From Macrosoma leucophasiata (Eukaryota > Arthropoda > Insecta > Lepidoptera > Hedylidae): DNA of 64,000 nt. This document shows, in pieces, positions 56,859 to 64,000 of this stretch; the first letter of the stretch is position 1, and every line of letters begins with the position of its first letter. The translations under genes were made by a program, and so were the position numbers. The stretch covers positions 17,748,001 to 17,812,000 of the forward strand of contig JAWQUS010000007.1 of assembly GCA_036365455.1 (NCBI GenBank), written 5' to 3'. The notes under the pieces are model-generated. The model worked only from the letters and a program-made list of their open reading frames with translations, was not told the DNA's origin and made no database searches.

Positions 56859-56941
56859 GATCTAGTAACATCCCCTGGTATTTTTTTTTTATATTTTCAA
56901 TGTTCAGAATTCACACTTCTACAGTTTTATTATAAGTATAG

Positions 56942-58441
56942 ATGACTAAACTATGTTAATGATAAAACCCATCATCAAATAATTAAATAGCCGCAAAATT
57001 TTCTGGCCCGGACATCATATTATTTTTTTATTTGAATCAAATAAATATGGAAACTATTTACACTAACCATTTACCTACAGACATGACGATAACTTATTAG
57101 ATGTTCGAAAACTGAATGTACCCCTATTTCTATTAAAAAAAATAGTGTGTTTAGATAATGAAAGAGTCAAATTTATCAGTCGCATAAAAACCAAACGATG
57201 CCCAAGACTCAAAGCAGAGACAATCATGTAGTGAAGACGTTGCTCTTATCTTTCCCTTTATCTGGGGAACGTGACCCCGCTATCTGGCTGTGCACCGCCC
57301 GCCCATCTCACTTCTTCATCGGGTTCAATGCAAATAAATATAAGACTGCGTGTGTTTTGCCCGACGCAAAATCATTAAAGTATTTACGATCTTTGGCACG
57401 ATTGTTTGTGTAGATATGACATACTAGGGTAAAGAAACCCACGTTATGTTGCAGAGAAACTATAATCCAGAAAATATTTATGTCGTGTAAAGCACATCTA
57501 TCTAAGATAGTATCCGGAGGCTTCATAATGTCCCCGCTGAGAAGCGGGGCCTACCTTTTCTCGAAATGGTTCGTCGTTTCCAACTCTACACGCCCTAACA
57601 CCACGAACTCTACAATTTAGTCGATAACAACTATTGTATAGCAAAAAAGTGCATAAATTTTAAGCAGTGGATATTTTTTTTACCTTTCAATTTCTCACCA
57701 CGCATTTTGACTAAGGAGTAGTCTGTGAAGTTAGGGCTCTTGGAGTCAGGGCGTGCAGAGTTAGAAACTAGGCTCTACATGAGATGTCTTTAGATAACTT
57801 TTTAACATAATGACACAAGAAAATTTTTATGGTGGGATATTTAGATATATATTATTAACATACATGTATGTGAGTAGGTACGTTCAAAAAAATTCTCGAG
57901 GCGCGAGTTGAGAGGCTCGGATTTTATTCAAACAGAAATAATAACGTATAATTTAAAAGCAGATTTTTATAGGGAGCTTAGGAAGGGACATAGGTCACGA
58001 ATAATATTTGCTATACTTTATCATATAAGTAAATATTTTTTAATTCACGGTTGTATACCTTTTTTAATTTTAAAATACAATTGCTTGTAAATATACAAGT
58101 CAACATTTTTATTTGAAACTTAATCTCACATTCGTCACTCTCATCTTTATACATATTTATACAGACGACTAATTTATAACTATCCTCATATGAATATATT
58201 TAATTGAGTGATTCAAATGTGGCTGAAAACACACTTAGCACATTTTTATTTCTATTTAATAGTAAAAAGCGAGTGATATCGACGCGTAGGTATGTTTAAA
58301 TGGGTTGTTATAAGACCCGTTTTGTTTTGAAGAAATTAACTTACGAAATTCTACATAATCGATCAAATCAGTAGAGTAAAGCACTTAAACTTCTCAGAGA
58401 AGGCGTTTGGTACTTCTGAGATAGGGATTGAGGTCTCATAA
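56942..58441. other. no gene recognised; small stem-loop
   Basis: 'ccccgctgagaagcgggg' at about 57532-57549 forms a 7-bp GC stem with a GAGA loop. Otherwise AT-rich without supportable genes. Confidence 0.4.
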
Positions 58442-58557
58442 GGGCGGTCACACAAAACTGCGATGCGATGCGACGCCGCATCGCAGGCGATGTATTCGTG
58501 CGAACCCGCAGATATATGCGATGCGATGCGAATTCGCAGTTATGTGTGGGGGAGCCC
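58442..58557. mobile_element. small MITE with GCGATGCGAT termini
   Basis: Imperfect inverted ends: 'gggcggtcacacaaaactgc' then gcgatgcgatgcg on the left; the complement on the right begins gggctcccccacacataactg. About 116 bp. Target duplication unclear, so superfamily open. Confidence 0.55.
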
Positions 58558-58646
58558 ATTATCTTCATTTTTTCAAACTGTCAAACGATAGAAGACAATG
58601 TTGTATACAGATTTATTAGACTTGTAGAGAGGATATTTGATTTAAG

Positions 58647-58781
58647 AATCGGCGTGCATGTATGAAAAGAATGATGAATGTAGAAGAAGCACGGAAGGTG
58701 TGTAAAGAACTGAGAAATTTGGCGCTCCACACTTTTGACTCACCCCGTGACGAGGGACATGGCGTGAAGATACATACATAC
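58647..58781 (+). mobile_element. LINE 3' tail, worn, with TSD
   Basis: 'aatcggcgtgcatgtatgaa' to 'gaagatacatacataca', same family as 16465. Flanks 'atatttgatttaag' (58633) and 'atatttaattaag' (58782) are a slightly decayed duplication. Older than the copy at 34550. Confidence 0.7.
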
Positions 58782-58794
58782 ATATTTAATTAAG

Positions 58795-59395
58795 GCATTC
58801 GTTTATTTATTTAAGGAGAACCAACAGCTTTAACAATCTTAATAGCATAGAATCAATTTGAAAACAGAGAGCTAAGTATGGGGTCCCGCGAATATAAAAC
58901 AATTTAGAATACAACACATCAAACTACATCTACATCTACACATATAAGTGAAAAAACTTAGCTTAAATAACTGCATAAGGTTTTTAAATAATTTAACCAA
59001 AAAAAAACAAAAACGGACGAATAAGAACAGCCTTCTTTTTTCGAAGTCGGTTAAAAATAAAAACTATTTAGGTACCTATAAAACATGTTATGAGTTGTAC
59101 AATAAATATAATAATAAATGTTTGAAATATATGAAGGTATTTAATGTCATTCAATAATGTAGATTGTAACTAACATAGTTCTAAGTACAACTATACTAAC
59201 AAAATAAGTCTATGTTACTTTAATAAATAAATTAAATAAATAAATAAAAAAACAATTTATCACTGTATAAGTATCTAGTTTAGTATGAGAAATAAGTTCT
59301 TCTCGAAAAACCTGTTGCTCAACCGCTGTCTCGCCGATGCTACACTGGTTCAAAATAAATCTAAATCTGTAACTTCAGATAGCTTAATAAAAGTA
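58795..59395. other. no gene recognised
   Basis: AT-rich, with '(aaat)n' near 59221-59250. Short frames have no domain. Confidence 0.4.
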
Positions 59396-59896
59396 CTACA
59401 CGCACGCAGTAGAAAGGTAGGTATTTTGTCTGTAATTAGTCATAGCTCGCGGAACATACAAAGGATGTTTAGGACGTGTGATAATGGACACTCGCAAAAA
59501 GATCTTGTCTAATAGATTAATGCAATCAATGCTGTTTGAGGCTGTTCTAAGCAGAAAGCTTACGTCAGCGATATCTCGTCTATTAGTTAAGGGAAGAAAA
59601 TGAAATTTACGGTCATCATAGCTATACGAGTAATACGGAACTTCAAGACGGTAACAGAGGTATTTCGTAAATCTACGCTGAATATTTTCTATACGTGTTA
59701 TGTAGACTAGAGTATGCATCCCAGATCTAGAATCCTCGATATCTTATCGAGGATTTCAGATCTGGGATGCATACTCTTGTATGCTCCTGACGTATACACA
59801 GTATAAAATCTTAAATGTTTTTGCATTTTTAAAGTCTTTTAAGCTCCTCATGACAAAACCTAAGGATTTAGATGCTTTCGTACACATACGAGTACT
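59396..59896 (-). pseudogene. non-LTR retrotransposon ORF2, C-terminal relic
   Basis: Minus strand. The first part reads KASKSLGFVMRSLKDFK and KILYCVYVRSIQEYASQI, typical of the RT C-terminal region of jockey/CR1-like elements. After a 69-bp fold-back palindrome (59709-59777) the next conserved block follows: RIENIQRRFTKYLCYRLEVPY, then LPLTNRRDIADVSFLLRTAS. The fold-back replaces the expected short junction. The upstream side is broken by a hAT MITE at 59905. Inactive. Confidence 0.75.
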
Positions 59897-59904
59897 GTCT
59901 ATAT

Positions 59905-60087
59905 CAGTGATTCCCAAAGTGGTCCATATAGACCCCCTGGGGTCCATGGGACTCGATAGGGGTCTACGTAGGTGTGAATAAGATTTGGAAATATGGGAAT
60001 GTGATATAAATGTAGCAAGGAGGGGTCCACGGAAACCAGAAAAAAATTGAAAGGGGTCTACAAGAAAAAATTGTTTGGGAACCTCTG
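59905..60087. mobile_element. hAT-type MITE with 8-bp TSD
   Basis: Starts CAGTGATTCCCAAAG and ends 'ttgtttgggaacctctg', hAT-style inverted ends, flanked by 'gtctatat' at 59897-59904 and 60088-60095. 183 bp, no ORF. Confidence 0.85.
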
Positions 60088-60095
60088 GTCTATAT

Positions 60096-61177
60096 GCTCA
60101 TCTAAGATCAATTTTGAGTCGTGTATTACCCCAAGATCCCTTAAAAAAAGGCATGCGGATATTATTTGACCAGTCTTCTATCTGTACATTACAACCATTT
60201 TACTCATTGACTATCTCAATCATCTTCAATTCAGCTGACATCTCCATATTACGAAACCCCGAAATGGCACTGGGAAAATGACAGAAAATGTTGAAATCTC
60301 GATATCGAACCAAGGACTACGCTGGGGGAAGCAGACGTAGCAATAATTGTCTAGTACCACTTGACTATTGAGCCGCTTTTTACTGATTTAACTTTTAGAT
60401 TTAATTTTCTAATTAACTCAGATATAGCTATAAATCTTATAATTATTACTTTTGTAACTATTTTATGAGATTGTAATTTTATTGCACCTGGATCTGTGAT
60501 CTGAAATAGATAAATAATTATATTATTATTAGTCTGTTCATTAAATAATAGACTTTTTTGTTTTCACCTACACAATTTCGCAACAATTTCGCTATCATTC
60601 GGCAATAACAAAATGAGAGCGTTTTTTTACGAATTCCATGTTCAATTTGATATCGCAATATTTTTGCCTTCAAAGCAGCAGAAGTAAATTAATCTTTATT
60701 TTTGTCTTCAAACATAGAAGCAATAAGAATTTTTATTTGACACTAAAGTATAAAAATGCAAAGAAATTTGATAAAATAATGGCGTTTATTTAAAATCTGT
60801 AAGTCTTGTTTAACCTCGAGAACGGCTTTCAGTTTCATTGATTGGAAAGACCTTATCCTTAATATTACTGCACATGTATTCATGTGTGACTCATCACAGA
60901 TAATAAATAGAGTGCAAGTGGATGGTAGGGGGCTTGGATTTATCCATATGAAGTAAACAGGGAACGATGACCATCTTTCATCAGATGTCGCCTGTTATCC
61001 TACTCCCATAAAATGACTGGCTAAGTGCAAGTCTCACTCGCGCTGGATATCAAAAGGAATGGATTTTTGACAGGTAGATATACACACGGACAACGAATGA
61101 CAAAAATGATCCCAAATAACTTCCTTCTCTCCTATTGTGCGTCAAAATTCACATAGAAAAATCATTTTCTTTTTATT
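60096..61177. other. no gene recognised
   Basis: AT-rich. A tRNA-SINE-like scrap ('aaccaaggactacgctggg') lies at 60308. Confidence 0.4.
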
Positions 61178-61310
61178 TTTTTGTCATGAAGTGGCAAAAA
61201 AGCATATAAAGAGCAAGTTTATATTGATGGTAAGTAATACTTTAACATTAACACGAATCCAGAAATTTCAATTGATGCCACTCCTGAGGCCTAAGCTGCC
61301 AGAAATTACA
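61178..61310 (-). mobile_element. SINE-like repeat, strongly diverged
   Basis: 'gaagtggcaaaaaagcatat', 'tattgatggtaagtaatac' and 'gatgccactcctgaggccta' keep family order in reverse. Confidence 0.55.
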
Positions 61311-61339
61311 CTGACGCGGATTGACGATAGTTTTATCTT

Positions 61340-61487
61340 CGCTTCAGCCCATCTCGCAACTTCCGCCTATTGGAATGGTTTGTTTGACCGTAATTATTCG
61401 GTTGACTAACTGTAGTAGCGAAAATAATGTCCTCCACTGGTGGGTGATGGGGTAGTCACGTTCCGCCGACGCCATCATGTTTATCAA
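61340..61487 (+). repeat. dispersed repeat, copy 1
   Basis: About 150 bp nearly matching 62570-62718 in the same orientation: 'cagcccatctcgcaact', 'ccgcctattggaatggtttg', 'gtcctccactggtgggtgat', 'gacgccatcatgtttatcaa'. Roughly nine in ten bases agree. Not a known element to me. Confidence 0.75.
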
Positions 61488-62174
61488 AGCTTCAAACCCT
61501 TCAAAAGTACTAACTAGCTTTTCATCTTGTTATTTTAATTACTATGACCGTAACTCCCCATTTGGCTTATGTTCACAGGAGATGGTGACCACTTCCATCA
61601 GGTGGACCGTCTGCTTGTCTGTCCATCTTTTAAAATAAAAAAAAATATATATATGTTTATTTTTACTTTTAACGTTTATTGAGAATAATAAATCAAGTGA
61701 TAGCAAAGTGACATGCAGCGACCGGACATATGAAGCGGGAGGGGTCTCGCTCGAAATGAACTAAATGGCACGCGGGGCACATACGTTTATTTAATAACAT
61801 TGCATATATCTACACTTTAACGCTTTAACTACACTCGATGTTTTGAACGTGTCATAAAATAAACGATCATGACCTGGTGAACAAGCAACAAGTTGCTAAA
61901 ACGAAAGTGGGGCATTGTCGGGCGAATTTCCATACACCATGAAACAAAGTTACAAAATCTTACGTAGATGAATATTGCGCATACCAAGGGTAATGGAACG
62001 AAATGACTGAGTATATGATATTTCAGTCTATGAGCTAGGTACTTGCTTTACTAGATATTTTTATAGATGGTAGAGTTCCAATCTTGGATTTCAATGGCGT
62101 AGACAACACCGCATTACCTAATCATTAGATACCATATGACTTTTACATGGTAATGTATCATCATCAGCATCACT
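61488..62174. other. no gene; SINE 5' scrap
   Basis: Bases 62066-62125 ('atggtagagttccaatcttg', 'accgcattacctaatcat') match the SINE 5' end. The rest is AT-rich. Confidence 0.4.
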
Positions 62175-62400
62175 GCAACCGAAAGATGTAAACTGATGGA
62201 CAATGGACGTAAACTCTTAAGACCTACAACAGTGTTGTGCGTCATTTAGGGGAGACCATGCCGTAATCGCCACGCTTGACTAACGGATTATTGATCGCAG
62301 TGATGCATGTTTTTATCTAGAGACGCTGCTGCATATGTCATGTTATTGCATTTACAATCGCCCTATCGGAAAGGTGTGATTGCCATTGTTAGGTTGACCG
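62175..62400 (+). mobile_element. free relic of the block found inside the large Helitrons
   Basis: 'ccgaaagatgtaaactgatgg' region, 'cagtgttgtgcgtcattta', 'atgccgtaatcgccacgctt' and 'gagacgctgctgcatatg' follow the same order as 55230-55385. It is preceded by (ATC/AGC) triplets at about 62158-62175. This links the triplet arrays in the Helitrons to the tail of an independent repeat. Confidence 0.55.
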
Positions 62401-62569
62401 ACTGCTAATTTCTGCTCTGAGGAAAAGGACGTTGAATCTCAAAAGAGGCAACATCTTTTGACCGTATTATTAACTTTCCGTTGATATGAACTGCATATTT
62501 GTCACCATCATTACATTAATATCGCCACGCTTTGCATACGGATTGGCGATTCTTTTATCACGGGACGCT
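62401..62569. other. mixed relics
   Basis: SINE 3' scrap (about 62485-62520) followed by a second piece of the Helitron-interior block ('atcgccacgctttgcatac' at 62521). Confidence 0.4.
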
Positions 62570-62718
62570 TCAGCCCATCTCGCAACTGCCGCCTATTGGA
62601 ATGGTTTGTTTCACCGTCATTATTCAGTTGACTGACTGTACCTACTAGCGAAATAATTGTCCTCCACTGGTGGGTGATGGGGTAGTCACGTCCCGCCCGA
62701 CGCCATCATGTTTATCAA
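62570..62718 (+). repeat. dispersed repeat, copy 2
   Basis: Partner of 61340-61487, about 1.23 kb downstream. It begins directly after 'gggacgct', inside the Helitron-block relic. Confidence 0.75.
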
Positions 62719-64000
62719 ATAATCTTATGTAATTTCAAAAGTATGTTGATTGGTGAAGAACTTCGGAGATTTTTTAATATTTGCTGTTATTTTTTTAATA
62801 TTATTTTCATACAAACCTTTTTCAATAACCACCAAATAAAATAAGTATTTATCCCATTTGGTAAAGTCATTTGGAAGTTAATCGACATTTCGGTGATTCT
62901 TTTTTATTTTTTTTTTATTTAGGTTTATGCGGCTCCATTGTACAACGAGTGTCAGTTTTGAACGATATGATCAGAACCTGTATCGATTATTTTTGTTATA
63001 ATGAAACAAGTCTAATAAATAATGAAGACGAAGTTACAGATATATCTACGAATGCACATCAAACTAAATAAATAACTCGAATACATCTACGCCCTGTAAT
63101 TGGTTTTCGCTCCAAGATCTATAGGATAAATCGTAAGAGACGGCATTCGTATTTACACCGTACCTACGTAGGGTAAAACTGCCTAATTACAACTACTTCG
63201 TTAATTTTACACATACAGTAGTCTGTAATTTTGAATGAATTAGTTTTTAAATGATCTAATTACCTAGTTTGTGGATTAATCCTTAAGGTAATGCTGTCTC
63301 CACCCACAGCTGAATCGTGGATTTTGAGCCCGAAGTATCACCAAATTTAACAAGTGTGCACATCCCAATGAATAAATTCTCACTGAGCGACCGCAAAATG
63401 TTTAACAATGTTTGACAGTGGCTACATAATAATGTAATCTTTCGCAATAAGATAAGGCATAATGTCATATGGAACGTAATATTATGGAAAAACGTAAAGA
63501 CGATATAAAGCGAGTTTACCCTACCTACTTGAAGTCGGCACTCTTCAATCGATGGCCTTACGTCATGGGGCTATTGTGAATGTTTCTAATATAAACTGGA
63601 AGTAGAATTCGTAAAGTTTGTTGATATCAATGTAACAGGTCAAAGGGTCAATGTTGATAAAAGTATTTTAATACTTTTATCTAATAAGAGCGTGTATGCC
63701 CAAATAAACATTATATGACAATATTTTTCTCCATGTTGTCGATATTATTTACATTCATAACTTAAATAAAAGAAGAAAGTATAGGGTAAAGATGCCGAAT
63801 ATGACAAACCAATTTGTTTTTATGCCACAAAAAGATTAAATTTCAGAAAAGACTGTTAAAATTACAATATTCGAAGGAGTAATTAATAAAGTTTAACTTA
63901 GACTGTTTAGCACTTAGCATCTTTTTTTTACTACGTCGTTTAATGTTAGAAAAGTCAGAAATCACCTTTCTGGCAAATGGTCTGCTAATATGAGGTGCAA
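62719..64000. other. no gene confidently recognised
   Basis: Bases 62750-62920 resemble the decayed Helitron body at 31840-31985. A pyrimidine-rich run ending ATTTAG at about 62922 is followed by a frame open to 63071 (contains RVSVLNDMIRTCIDYF). It could be read as acceptor plus terminal exon, but nothing else supports it. The rest is AT-rich. Confidence 0.35.

Larger units (their letters stand above)
54272..56941 (-). mobile_element. Helitron with two later insertions
   Basis: 5' end on the minus strand at 56941 ('tctatacttataataaaac'). Homology to the other large copies runs down to about 54272, where the hairpin/CTAG end is missing. A short Helitron at 54503-54687 and a poly(A) retroelement at 56174-56858 are inserted. 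Internal order: GACA tract, 'ggccaagtgcgagtcgaact', conserved block 55250-55385, ACC array. Confidence 0.75.

Overview
The window is AT-rich eukaryotic DNA from an insect, most probably a moth or butterfly. The evidence is the mix of repeats: non-autonomous Helitrons ending in a GC hairpin plus CTAG, non-LTR retrotransposons with (ATT)n or (CATA)n tails, 'taggtacctac' microsatellite, mariner and hAT/Harbinger MITEs, and a Penelope-like element. No prokaryotic gene, rRNA or functional tRNA was seen. Almost everything with coding character belongs to transposable elements. The one good host-gene candidate is a GC/CpG-rich promoter with a 5' UTR and a 16-codon first coding exon at 29441-29488, ending in a consensus splice donor.

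Layout. 1-2.5 kb: a TIR element carrying a SINE, then a mariner pseudogene. 2.5-6.5 kb: unique-looking DNA with a strong hairpin. 6.57-7.6 kb: one insertion made of two fused retroelement tails. 9.4-10.1 kb: a Harbinger-like MITE. 11.5-19.2 kb: Helitrons, including a 2.1 kb copy with a LINE inserted in it, and a 5'-truncated LINE that received an inverted copy of its own 3' end. 20-28 kb: tRNA-like SINEs, more Helitrons and a diverged local repeat. 29 kb: the host promoter and exon. 30-35 kb: SINEs, Helitron ends and a LINE tail with a target-site duplication (TSD). 35.4-40.5 kb: a complete, apparently young Ty3/gypsy-type LTR retrotransposon. 41.9-43.4 kb: a Helitron with an internal tandem array. 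43.6-44.7 kb: a jockey-like LINE fragment. 45.1-51.8 kb: an RTE-like relic and two copies of a Penelope-like reverse transcriptase inside a 2759-bp, almost perfect tandem duplication. 54.3-56.9 kb: a Helitron hit by a smaller Helitron and by a GC-rich poly(A) retroelement. 58.4-62.7 kb: MITEs, LINE fragments and small repeats.

The most interesting unit is the LTR retrotransposon. Its LTRs are identical as read and gag and pol are open. An A AAA AAC slippery heptamer ends exactly at the gag stop, which predicts -1 frameshifting into pol. No tRNA-type primer-binding site follows the 5' LTR. Instead, ten bases right after the LTR are perfectly complementary to a site inside the LTR, which suggests Tf1-like self-priming. 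The second theme is fold-back: at least seven tight hairpins, several inside TE coding regions and one ending where the 2.76 kb duplication starts. This suggests replication template switching or assembly artefact. All calls come from reading the sequence; no database search or alignment program was used.
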